Assembly (NCBI GenBank): GCA_013399115.1
Contig: VXAA01003386.1
Coordinates: 1,071,687 to 1,135,686 of the forward strand
Length of the DNA stretch: 64,000 nucleotides
DNA from: Anseranas semipalmata
Lineage: Eukaryota > Chordata > Aves > Anseriformes > Anseranatidae
Direction of reading: 5' to 3'
Position numbers and translations under genes: made by a program. Position 1 is the first letter of the stretch, and every line of letters starts with the position of its first letter. Of this stretch, positions 26,501-37,168 are shown in pieces. The notes below the pieces were generated by a model, which was not told the origin of the DNA, did not search any database, and saw only the letters and a program-made list of their open reading frames with translations.

Positions 26501-26769
26501 GTCTTTCCGAGCATAAGCTTGGGATCACTTGAGAAAGAGCTGTGCTTACAGCCAACAGAAACCAAAACTGTGCCCACTAAGGTACCAGGGAGTAAACACT
26601 AGCCAGCAGGATATGAAAAGACAGAAATCTGCTGTAATTTATGCCATTTGGTCCGTTGAAACGATCTCTAATTCTTTTGTCCGTCTCAGGAACGATAGGC
26701 ACCTTCTTTCTGAAACACTGCTGTGCGGGATTGGAGCTGTGCTCAAGCTGCTCCGAAACCCATCCACAG

Positions 26770-27065
26770 CCGCTGCGTTGCATCAGTTCCCCCAGACCTG
26801 AATGCCCCCTCGGGCACGGGCACGGCTGCGGTGCCAGCAGGGACACAAAACCCCGGACAGCGCGGGGCAGGGAGCAAAGCGCTGGGTGCGAGGGCGTGGA
26901 TATCTCAGCCCCGGCTCCAGCCGCAGCTCGCAGCAGCCACGCTCCTGCGCCCGGTGGGGAGCCTGGGAGCGCACTGGGGCACCGCAGCCGCTCGGGTTTA
27001 ACTTGGGAACCTGCACTCAGCCTTCTCTCCCCGAGCCAACCTTTCCTCCTCCGAGTCCTGAAAGT
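26770..27065. promoter_or_regulatory. Orphan CpG island in the gene-free tract
   Basis: About 23 CpG in roughly 290 bases, counted by eye, in an otherwise CpG-poor surrounding. Open frames of up to 172 codons run through it, but they are uninterrupted because of composition and show no domain. It abuts the homeodomain-motif block at 27.1 kb, and together they look like a regulatory element or a non-coding RNA promoter. Confidence 0.5.
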
Positions 27066-27099
27066 TAGAAACGTCTTTTGTATTCCAGAGGCCAAAGGG

Positions 27100-27420
27100 C
27101 CAAACTTGCCTTTAATTAAAATGCATATTCTTTAATTAAAGGCCCCATAACACATGAAGGGCATTCATTGAAATACGATGTGTGACATAGTCATTACCCT
27201 GCTGTTAATTACTAATTAATGAAGCTATTTCAATTAATAGCTTCCCCACTGTCACTCTGGCTTTGACAGGGCTCCGTGCTGAGAAGCCGTGGTGGAATCA
27301 CAGGCGATCGTAACTCCTGGAACGGCACCAAAAGGCGTCAGCTGAATATTCATGTCGGACGGCGTTAACACTTTTCAATTAAGCATAATAAAGTAAAAGC
27401 TCCGTCAAAAGTGTATATCA
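27100..27420. promoter_or_regulatory. Candidate conserved enhancer rich in homeodomain motifs
   Basis: A dense series of TTAATTAA, TAATTA and CAATTA motifs at about 27111, 27131, 27206, 27212, 27231 and 27378, with AATATTCATG and GTCATTA elements between them. Such clustering over about 300 bases beside a CpG island is typical of developmental enhancers. Conservation cannot be tested here. Confidence 0.4.
27108..27143. repeat. Perfect 13-bp-arm inverted repeat built on TTAATTAA
   Basis: The left arm GCCTTTAATTAAA (27108-27120) and the right arm TTTAATTAAAGGC (27131-27143) are exact reverse complements, separated by ATGCATATTC. Each arm is itself a homeodomain palindrome, and the spacer resembles a POU-type ATGCATAT site. 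Confidence 0.9.
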
Positions 27421-27506
27421 AACATGTGCCAGCCTTTCCCTCTCCCCCTGTTCTCTTCCAGCTTGTCAAAAATAACTAGAAAGAAGGAGAAAAAAAATAT
27501 ACGGTG

Positions 27507-27523
27507 TTTTTTTTTTTTTTTTT
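27507..27523 (+). repeat. T17 run
   Basis: A homopolymer of 17 T right of the 27.1 kb regulatory candidate. Confidence 0.95.
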
Positions 27524-28702
27524 CTCCTTTGACATCTCAGGCTGGAGCGTGATTTATCAAGCAAGCGGTGCTGCTGCACAGGGTGAAGATTTACTACATG
27601 CCCAGGCTGCACTTCAAGCACACGCGCCTGCAGGCTGCTGGTTTCTTTCCGAGGGCCAAGTGCTGCATCGCTGTCCTGGTTTCTCCCGCATCCCTGCACT
27701 AACACCGCAGTGGGCACAGGCCCTCCGATGGTTTCCCAGCCCTGTGCAAATGTTTGAGAGCTCAGGAGCCGCGTGTTTGTTTTCCAAAGCTCAAGGAGTC
27801 ACCTCCAAGTGCAGGTTCTAATCTCTGAGCTGTGCCGCCCAAGGGGTTGCTGTTGAGGGCTGGCACAAGGAGCTGCGGGAAGGAAGCTATTTGCCATCCT
27901 CGGTAAGTTATGTGAGTCCTCAAACATGCAAGCTCCACCGGGAACTCTCGGGCGCCATCTGCTTGAAGTTTTTCATTCGAAACACTTGGAAAAGAAAAGC
28001 AGTCTTCTCGCTGCAAGGGAAGTTTCTGTGGAGTATGTCCATGCTGAACCCACAATTATTTATTTTAACAGCTGTTGTTTTCAGACAGACCTTAGCAGGG
28101 GAGAGAATCTTGTAGAAAGAAAGTATCGTTTACAGAAAACAAGAAATTGGGAGAAAAGTAAAATATTGTCCAACCATCCCTATTGTTTAGGTGCAGAGCA
28201 GTCTCCTCTGATTTGCTGCAGAAAGCAGACTGTGGCTTATCAGTTGCAGGTGGAGGGACCCATGTTAGTGAAGAGGACATTGGGAGCGCGTCGCACAGAG
28301 AACTTCCCTCAGCAGCGCATCGCGCTGCGGGGATGCGGATGCAGCACTTCAAATGAGTGCTTTGCTCTCTCTGGCTTATCTGGAAAGGATGGTGTCACCT
28401 GTACGAATGTGCCTGGAGGACCTCGGTAGAAACCTCTGGCTGATAAACACTGTTGCTGAGAGCAGGCGAAAGCAGGGAGATAAATGCATTGCAAGGAGGA
28501 GGAGGCTGGCATTGCAAGGCTCAGGGACAGGCTGTTGTCTCAGACACGGTGATGTAAACCAGGAGAAACTCCACAGGAGTCAAATGAGTCACATTCATGC
28601 AAGAAACAATGTGATATCAGAAGTGAGGACACAAAATTCAATATTTAGGAATACTCCCAAAGCTGGCTAAATAACTAGCCTCACCAAGTTAACCCCCCCT
28701 CC

Positions 28703-28724
28703 AAAAAAAAAAAAAAAAAAAAAA
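28703..28724 (+). repeat. A22 run
   Basis: A homopolymer of 22 A, preceded by a C-rich stretch. No retrocopy body or target-site duplication is recognised next to it. Confidence 0.95.
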
Positions 28725-31700
28725 TTTTGCTGTCTCCATGTACAAAATGATGCAGCTTTTCTTTGACACTTCAGGATTTCCTGCTCTGCTCCTAGCCTGA
28801 GACTGGAAGCAAAAATCAAACAAGCTCTTGCAACCAAACCTTGCAGACTCTTAGAAAAGTGTGGCCACAATACCCCATGCCTTCCGGGGGAAGGACACTT
28901 TTACCTGCCATCAAGCCAGCGCTAGTCCCCAGCTGTCCTTACAACACTTTGCCTTACAGCAGTTTTGCTTGCAAAACTTGCACCATGCAAAAGTATAAGC
29001 AGATGAAGAGGTTAACAGTTAGAAGACAATTTCCTGGGATGGATAGGCAGCACTTCTTAATACTTTCTTTGGCCCCCAATAAAATCAGTTTTTACATTCC
29101 CTTCTTCTTTTCCCTTACTGCCTTTACCAGACTGACTGCTCCAAAGCTGACGTAAGGGCAGCCCGGTCGATCTGTCCGGCCATGGCTGAGGAACGATCGC
29201 TTTTTGCCCAGCTGGCTGCCACCCAAAGGCTGGGCTCCCAGGTCTCCATCAGGGCTCGGCACTGACCTGCCTCTGCCTCTGCCTCTCCCGGGCAGCAGTT
29301 TTGCCTGGTTTTGCTCAATGACACCCAGGGGCTTTCCCACTTGCGGAAGAGACCAGGAGGGAGGGAGCCTTACATCTGCATTAGTTGTTAACCTCTGACA
29401 CATAATTCGGAGCCACACATTGCCTTAACAGCTTCACAGATTGCTCTTATAATGTAATAGACCCTTGATCTGCTGCATTTATGCAGGGTATAGAGGGCAA
29501 ATTAATTAATTAGACAGGCCTCTGTCTAGTTTGAATGCTGTGCCAGTCTCTCAGAGGCTGCAAGTGATGCTGTGTACATGGATTCATACCCGACCTCCCT
29601 GGTGCTGGTAGTGTTCAACAGAGAAAAGAAGAGACAGAACTCACACCAAACACCTTTCATACGTTTATATGGGAAATGCTGGTGTTGCAAAAGACACTGA
29701 AGCTCAAACACCCATGGTGTGGACTTCTGCTCTCTGCTACAAATGCTCCCCTGTGTCTGCAAAAGCAAAAAAATGTTTCAGGAAATGTTAGAGAAGTATT
29801 GCCTGAGATCAGGGATGTCCTTCCCTGGAAATATTAATCCACCAAACATGGATGAATCTCCTGGAATAATCCTCTCTAATGCACGTTCAGAAAATCAATT
29901 CTGTGCTTTATTTTTTAATCCAGAAATCTCCAAGGAGAAGGAGGAGGGTGAGGACGGATAGACAGTATCAAAACAGGATAAAAATTGGCACTGCATTGAT
30001 GGCAAATAGAGAAAATGGTGTCTTTACTGAGAGCAATGACCTGTTCTGACCAGCCCAGTGGTAAAGATTTGCCTACAAACACTGAGGCCCTGAGCAATAC
30101 CAAAACACACTGCTTCTTACTTATGCTGTAGTTTTTGACTCTGCATTAAATGTGCCGGAAAATGGTAGGTGCTAAAGCAGAACCCCTCTGGGTTTCCAGT
30201 GGTCTGGAAACACCTGGAGGCAGGCACATTGTTTGAGCTGTCAGCCTTAGGCCCCCTCGCTAAATCTGAACAGAAAACCAAGCAGTAATACCCCAAATTG
30301 CATTATCTTGGCATTACACTTGCAAGCCAGATTTTCACACAGTTAAGCACGGGTATGTGTCTGCCACGCACGCGTGTGCTAACTGTGACAGTGCACGCAG
30401 ATGCAAACCACACAGGCATGTCTCTGGTTTGCCCGCACGACTAGGCAAACTCCCATGGCAAATTTGGCGTATAATTGCATGTGTATTAGCATATCCCGTT
30501 TGGAACAACTGCAGATCTGGTTCAGTTTCCATCCTGAACAGCTTTATCTATATCCTCTAAACCTGTGGGTAATATATCTTAATGATGCTCTTTCAGCCAC
30601 AGTTTCTATCCTAAACCCTTTAAAACACAGATGGTTCTGGGCATGTTTATTGGTTGGCTCTCCAAAACAGTTCTCATTTTTCAAACCCAAGCTATTGTGA
30701 AAGATTTCCAAAACCTGCTAGGAAGAGTTTGCCCATCTCAAGTCTCTGCAGAGAGGCTCTGTCTCTGTTTATGGATTTCAGTAATTTCATCCTAACTCAA
30801 ATCAAAATCGCACAGTGCGTTTCTGAAAAAATTGAAATGATCTGAGGTGCTGAGAGAGATTACTTGATATTTGATATAGTTCAAAGGACAAAGAGTTTGG
30901 TGACATAAAGGCTTAAGTTTTTAATATATCTCATCGCAGAGCCATGAGCCAGGAAAATAATCTGATTTGGAGGTTAACAAAAATTTCCTGACAGTTTTTG
31001 TACGACAAAAATGCATCCCAACTAAGCAATAGGTTAAATTTGATTGCTGCACTCCCAGCTGATTCCAGGTATGAATTTCCCAAGAAATAGGTACCCCTTG
31101 GAAAACGTTCCATGTGAAAAAGTTTCTTATGGTCCCTGAATCCGAAGCCTTTCATCTGGGTGCAGAACAGCCCATTTCCCACCAGCACTGCCTCTCCTGG
31201 AAGCACAGACATGCAGACATTTCTCGGGTCCCCCACTCTGCAGTGCGTGTCCTACCTGGAGGTTTCTGTACCACGACATTGTGAGGACGCGGGTTTGGGG
31301 CTGAGCTCTCTCTGGTCCAGGTGGGTCCCGCAGTGGAAACTGCAGACTTCAGCCCTTTCCAAAGGGCAATTGTGACTCTGATGGGCTGAAATAAAGTGAA
31401 GTAAAACAGATTATGATAAATCACTCATCTGAAGACCTCCCCTCTGATATCTGATGATGTTCTTGCGGATGGTACTATCTGTTTGGGGTGTTTATTCTAC
31501 TGAATAAATAAATAACCAGGGCTTGGGGTGCCAAAGAATGCAAATCCTCCCTCCTCTGAGCTTGGGATTGCATGGGGACTTAGTCTGCACCCCCAAACCT
31601 GCCAAGTGGGCTGTGGGATGGACCGTGGGATGCAGGAGCAGGAGGGAGGATGCTGGAGGAGCAGTGGCAGAGCTGCATGCATCGAGGGGTGGGCTTGGTT

Positions 31701-34034
31701 GCAGCAGCAAAATCCCACAAAGGTGGCTGCAGCTGGGAAAGGCTCAAGGTGGGGACAAGGGAATTGTCCCAGCTGTGATGGGGTGCTGGCTTGAAGGAAC
31801 AAAACGTTGGACACAGGGAGGGAGAGCAGGGAAAGGATTGCAGGAGGAGCAAAAAAATAGGAGCAAAAGCACAGAAAAGCATCCGTGCCTAGTCGAGTTC
31901 ATCCGATTCCAGGCACCTCGACAACGCTTCTGGAGGGCAGAGGATGAGTCCCACCTCACCAAGGTACACAGGAGAGGTTATAAATTAGTGGGTTTGTATG
32001 AGACTCGGTAGGAAAGGAGAAAAAAAAAATGAAAGGAATTTAACAGCTGCAATGAGCCTAAATGGTTGCACAGGAAAATCCCCTGTCAGCCGCAAACCGC
32101 TTGCCTTTAATGAGAATGCAGGACATGCGCGAGTAGGCTTCTAATTCTTTGTGTAAAATCCTACAGATAATTGCTACACATGTACTTTCCGTTGTCTCCC
32201 ATGGAAGTGGATTTTTTTCTTTCCTTTGGATCTGAAATTAAAAACAATTTATTAGAGAATAATTAATGCCAAAGTGGCAGGAGATTGCACCAAGCGCTGT
32301 GTTTGGAAGAACAAGAGCGAGTTACCAGCACATCGGTGGTTGTACATCGCAGGGGAAAGCAATTTGGGAAAGGATTCAAAGGATCAGCTGAAGCTTTTCT
32401 GGCAGCTACTTCCACAGTCAAATCATTAGTTTTTGTTAATCCTTTGCAAAAATCTGGTGATTTGGGAAGAAAATTTTACAAGTATTTCAGTAGTGCTTTA
32501 GGACACCAAATCCTATTACTGGATAATGGGACTTTGGCCTCCCAGGAGCAGAGGTGGTTTGGATGATGTGGGTTTATATGAGGGGCTCTTCTCTTTTCTT
32601 TATTGAATTAAAACCTTCCCCACCCTTAATCCCACACTGCGAGCTGTGTGAGTGGGGAACTCCACTGGTGCGGAAACCAACTGAAGCATAAAACCACGTT
32701 ACCGCTCCCGGGGCTGACGATCATGCTGGGATTTTTGGTTATCCCCGGGATCTTTGCTTGCAGAGCTCAGCTGTCTGGGCTCCAAGGATCCAGTCCCCCA
32801 GGATCACCCTGCCCAGAGACACCCAAAAAACCTGCAGCTGGTGTTTTGGAAAATGATTCTGAAGAAAGAAACAAAACAGAGAAGTAGAAAGGGGAGAGTA
32901 TTTAAAGCTGCCGGCAGGAGCTTGATGCCCTCGACTGTAACTCCTTGCCATCTCCCTCCCATTTTTAATTACAAGCAGTCAAACTGTAAAGACCTTAATG
33001 GACATCTTAATTATTGCATTAAAGTTTGAAATGGAAAATTCCTCCTTACGTGCCATGCAGTAGGTCACTGTTGCAATAAACGGTGATATTTTGCTTGTGA
33101 CGGCGCTGGGCGCAATGTGCCCTTTGCAGAACGGCGGTGTCTTTGGGGCATGCCCCGGCCCCAGGGAGCTGGCAGGTGGATGTTAGATCAGGGCTCTGCT
33201 GTGAGAGCTTCTGCTTGTTTTCAATGGGAAACTACCAGTGAGAAGTGCTCTTTGCTATTTCTTTTCTTCTCAAAATAGTGCTATTTTACTACTGTGCTTT
33301 GCTTTCCATCTGCTTGAATGTGTTTATTGATTTAGTGTTATGCAAACTGCAATAAAACAGTATTCTTTCAATGCTCTAGAGCCCAAGCCAGCTATTGAAT
33401 ATGCCTTAAACAATTTAAATACAAACTGACCCATCAATTCTAACCCACAGCAGCAATACAATATACCTGTAATTAATCAGCCATTAAGCACAGTCCCAGA
33501 TTCCCAGCCCCTTTCGCACCATACCTGTCCCTCATTCCCTTCTCTCAGGTTTACCCAGTTGCAGGATACCATGATGAGGAGCAAGGCAGGGTCTTAGGGT
33601 GGTCTGTGGCTACTTAGAGCTTCTCAGGTCAAAAGAGTGTCTGTCAGAGGTCGTTTGTATCTTCAAAAGCAAAGGAGCAAAAGGACAGGAAAAGCTGAGG
33701 ATAAAACACATGCTGTTAAATTATCTTCAGCATTGCTTTGATAGCACTAAGTTTCATGCTGCTTTTTCTGAGCACATTGAGGAGAAAATTAGTGGACTCC
33801 ATAGTCCTCAAAGATATCTTCTTGACTACGTGACTCTATAGATAAGGTTTTAAAATTCCGTTAGTGGCTATTTCTCCTTTTTAAAATGTACCCCAAAGTG
33901 TTTTTCCCCCCATACGAGCTGTACAGCCACCACGTGGGCACACGGAGGGGGCAAGCGACGGCAGGGCCTGGGACACTCTTGCACAGGCTCCAGCAGTGAC
34001 AGCCCCCAGCCGGGGCTGCTCGACTCGCTGCCCA

Positions 34035-34155
34035 CCAGCTGTGCCAGCTGTGCCTGCCCTGCCAGCTGTGCCAGCTGTGCCAGTCCTGCCGTCCTTAGCA
34101 TCACTGCCAGCTGGGCCAGGACCAGGTGCAGCAGCTCTGGGCAGGCCAGCAGCTG
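34035..34155. repeat. 9-bp minisatellite of CAGCTG E-boxes
   Basis: Six tandem 9-mers run from 34035 to 34088: four exact CCAGCTGTG units plus CCTGCCCTG and CCAGTCCTG. Each exact unit contains the E-box CAGCTG, and two further CAGCTG sites lie at 34108 and 34150, giving six in about 120 bases. In-frame reading makes repetitive peptide frames on both strands, which are not genes. Confidence 0.85.
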
Positions 34156-34231
34156 CCGCATCCCAAATCTAACAGCTCCCTCTGTTGGCATCTGTATGAA
34201 CCTATCAGCGAGGCTGTAAAAAAGCTGGCGA

Positions 34232-34263
34232 TTTGTTTGTTTGTTTGTTTGTTTGTTTGTTTT
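34232..34263 (+). repeat. TTTG microsatellite, about seven units
   Basis: Uninterrupted TTTG units, AT-rich and non-coding, just right of the E-box minisatellite. Confidence 0.95.
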
Positions 34264-35467
34264 CACGCAGCCTCCAGGTGGAAGGCGGTCTGTCCGCGGG
34301 GTATGTCCCACCAACAGAAGATTTGTTTCGTCTGTGTTATCACTCTAACAACTGACACTGGACCACGTCCCCTGATGCAGGACTAACCACAGCTCTGCTG
34401 AAGGCAGCTTTTCAGTCATTTTTGCAAAATAAGCCAGAAAAGGTTGTAGTTGGAACTACTCCAAGCTCTGAGTGCACGTGAGGATGCTGTGGAGATCTGC
34501 CAGCCCAGCCGCTCTCCCAGCACAGCCTCCCCAGCCTCTCACCAGCCCCAAGGAGTTACACTATGTACACTTCAGCTCTGTCTGTCCCTTACCAACCACG
34601 TAAATGAGCACCTCTGCATTCATTTTTCAAGCAAAATCAGACAGTATGCAAATGATTTGCTGTCTTTATTTTTTAAGGTCCTTCAATAACAAAAAACTCT
34701 CAGACAGCAAACTTTGGCAAGGCTGCTTAAACTAATAGTTGTACAGCTATGCAAAAGGGTTTCAGTACTTTGCTGAAGGTGTATGAACATAAAGGAACCT
34801 AAGCTTCAGATCTATAACTTATTGGCCAGTTTACAGAGACAGATAATGCAGACAACCCTCCAAAGCAGTAGCTGTAGTACAAAGAAGGCACAGCCAGCAA
34901 CATCAGTTTGATCATCTGGGTCTCTCCTTTGATGATCTCAGTTCCAAATTTCCCAGCCTGCAGATCCAAGGGGTGGCACAGCTGCCTCATCTGAACGTGA
35001 GTGATTCAAACTGATTGAATTCAACTCTTCCACAAGAAATGGTGCAAGCAGAACAAAGAGCCAGAATTCACTCCTTTCTCTCCTGATCTGCATCACTGAA
35101 CGGCAAAGATGTTTTAAAAAAGCATTTCTTTTTCTGTGACCTGGCTCCTGCAGCACTGCAGCACCCCAGATACAGGGCTGAGCCTGTGGTAGCGAACAGC
35201 CTTTTAGGGAAAAGAGCTAAGAAGCAGAAAAAAATACATGCCTCTCTGGCTCCAGCTTAGACCACACCGATGCTATTTTCCCTTGTGAAGACATCAGGCA
35301 GTCACATCTTTATCTCTTAATACCCCCAATAGGTAGCTCAGCTTACCTTAGTCGTACCCATTACTGTCTCTGCAGTTAAGTGAGTATTTTCATTATGAGC
35401 CCATCTATTCAGAAACTGCAAGGTATCTTCCAAGAAATCTGGCCAAACCAAAAGGATAAGCAGGGGA

Positions 35468-35498
35468 TTTTTATTTATTTATTTATTTATTTATTTAT
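35468..35498 (+). repeat. TTTA microsatellite, about seven units
   Basis: Uninterrupted TTTA units. On the minus strand this is a TAAA array containing several AATAAA hexamers, so it could also act as an SLC17A9 polyadenylation region. Confidence 0.95.
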
Positions 35499-36129
35499 GG
35501 ACAGTGAGTTTGAATCTACAGCTTTCCTACATGGTGAGTGCAGTTTCAGCAGCTGCAAAGCAAAAGCCATGGTGCTGGCTGTGCCTCCCTCGCTAAACGA
35601 GCAGCACTGGAATTGCTCTCAGCTCCAAAACTTGGGCTGCAAGCAAGGGGTGGGAGGAAAAGCAATGACTTACTTTAATATTAAATGTCACATTTAAAAT
35701 AGAGCCTACAAAACCAGAAACTGTAGGCTGGTAAATCTTTCCCCTCTAGAAATACTGTGGGTTTTGGTGGGAATACCACAGAAAATAAGCATGCAGAATC
35801 AGGCCTCAAATACATAAAATATAGAATTTGGTACTTAAATTTAAAAATATTTATAAATAACTTAAGACATTCAGGCTCAGAGGCGTGAACAGCCAAGCAT
35901 TTCCCTCTGACACGGGGAACAGCACAGATCCACATCCAGTACTATGGGTCTCCAATGCAGAAATTCGCTTTACACTTAAAGTAGAAACAAACCGTGTCCG
36001 CTGCAGGCTCTTTGGAAAGTCTCCCACACGCCTTCGAGGGGACGCGGAGGACACGTCCGATAAAACAGAGAGCATCTGGGAGCACAGACCCGTAGCACTG
36101 AACATGACCTATTCTTCCTATACATTCAC

Positions 36130-36440
36130 AGCATACGGCAAAACGACTGCCGGAGGATTCCTCGGCTGCACCTACGCTGCGAGGCCAGCCCGGCTCCACC
36201 GCACCACCACGAGCGAGCCGGGCTCCGCAGCTGTCCTCTGCTGCGGCACGGCGGGGCTCCAGCCCGGCTCTGGCACGGAGCGGAGCAGCCCGCTCGCCAG
36301 CGGAGAGCGGAGGGAGCCCTCGGGCAAGGATGGGCTCAGCTGCTGTGAGCCGTCTGGGCTCAGCTCGAGCGTGGTGAAGGTTTTCCGGTATGGATGTGAC
36401 CTCCCGCCCAGGGTCCGCAGCAGGCACCCAGCCAGAAACC
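36130..36440. promoter_or_regulatory. Orphan CpG island just past the SLC17A9 stop
   Basis: About 29 CpG in roughly 320 bases with GC around two thirds, counted by eye, which gives an observed/expected ratio near 0.9. It lies 0.56-0.88 kb downstream of the SLC17A9 stop. No coding gene starts here that I can recognise. It could be the promoter of a non-coding transcript or a methylation-regulated element within a long 3' UTR. Confidence 0.55.
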
Positions 36441-37004
36441 CTCGCTTGCCCTGAAGGGAAGCCTTGGATTCCTCTCACAACCCGTTCCCTGCTGCACCTG
36501 GGTTGTACCTTCCGAGCGGGCTGCAAAACGAAGGCACGCGAGGGATGGTTAAGGTCAGAGGTACATTCTTTTGGATTTCTCCTTTCTTTCAGTTCAGAGG
36601 AAATGTGTTGGTCCAAGAGCTGGCAATCCTCCATACGCTCACAGAGCATGGAGGGACCGATGCTCCGCACGGCGAAGCAGCTCCCATGGATAAGCTGAGA
36701 GTGCAAACTGCAGCCCCATCGAGCAGGATAGGCCACCTGCGTATTTGTCCACTGGGGCAAACCAAGGCCAAATTCTCACTGGAGATGTTGAGCTGATGGC
36801 TCTACAGGCCATCAGCCATGCCCTGAGCAAAAAATGAACTCTAGATTTCTTTTCTGCTGTGGGTTTCATTCAGACCCACTATGTACTTGGTCTCAGTACT
36901 TTTTGTTAAACGCCTACAAAAAAATAATATTCTTTGGCACTTGTGCAACAACAACACATAGACATGACGCTCCCCTATCTTTCCACTGCTTGCTGGACTC
37001 ATCT

Positions 37005-37168
37005 CTACAGGTCAATGTACGCAGAGTCCGTGTCCACCCTCTGGGCCTCTCCAAACACGAGGAATGCACAGAGACCGATGCTGTTGACAGCAGCCACCAG
37101 GTTGAAAACAGAAATCCAGGAGCCCGTTGTTTCAATCAGGTAGCCAGCCAAGTACACACAAATGACAC
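37005..37168 (-). CDS. SLC17A9: SLC17A9 exon 13, last coding exon and stop
   Basis: The acceptor is GTATGCAG, after an intron of only 90 bases. It encodes (G)VICVYLAGYLIETTGSW through the C-terminus RVDTDSAYIDL and TAG at 37007-37005. It contains helices 11-12 and a short acidic cytosolic tail. Confidence 0.96.

Larger units (their letters stand above)
8601..26760. other. Gene-free DNA, middle-left
   Basis: No coding exon is supported. The longest frame (18541-19101, plus strand, 186 codons) begins with TTG, has many Cys and His, but has no domain and no splice or promoter context. GC-richer patches at about 12.9-13.35 kb, 22.3-22.5 kb and 25.7-26.1 kb give longer chance frames. Candidate regulatory blocks inside are listed separately. 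Confidence 0.55.
27421..34020. other. Gene-free DNA between the 27 kb element and the 34 kb minisatellite
   Basis: No coding exon, RNA gene or mobile element was recognised. A homeodomain-motif patch (AATTAATTAATTAG at about 29500) sits in otherwise ordinary DNA. Frames of up to about 167 codons (for example 27926-28429, plus) have no recognisable content. Confidence 0.55.
35460..37004 (-). other. SLC17A9 3' flank / possible 3' UTR
   Basis: No canonical AATAAA or ATTAAA hexamer is visible on the minus strand for about 1.5 kb past the stop. The first cluster of AATAAA comes from the TTTA array at 35468-35498. Either a variant signal is used close to the stop or the 3' UTR is long. The tract also holds a CpG island (listed separately). 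Long open frames here are a by-product of its high GC content. Confidence 0.4.

Noticed and set aside
26577..27135. 164-172-codon frames on both strands across the 27 kb CpG island
   Set aside because: Overlapping long frames on opposite strands are the usual result of low stop-codon density in GC-rich sequence. No protein family is recognised.
28681..28730. A22 run as the tail of a processed retrocopy
   Set aside because: The sequence left of the run shows no exon-joined coding similarity and no target-site duplication is visible.
33868..34314. 148-codon frame with LAQLAQLAGQAQLAQL repeats
   Set aside because: The repetitive peptide comes from translating the 9-bp minisatellite at 34035-34088. 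There are no other coding features.
35942..36760. 272-codon minus-strand open frame past the SLC17A9 stop
   Set aside because: It runs through the CpG island, is rich in Arg/Ala/Gly/Pro as expected of GC-rich DNA, shows no domain or conserved motif, and has no promoter or splice context of its own.
1..36900. Possible miR-124 copy or single-exon bHLH gene, expected by synteny with human 20q13.33
   Set aside because: I searched by eye for the mature miR-124 sequence on both strands and for a basic-helix-loop-helix motif and found neither. They must lie outside the window if present.
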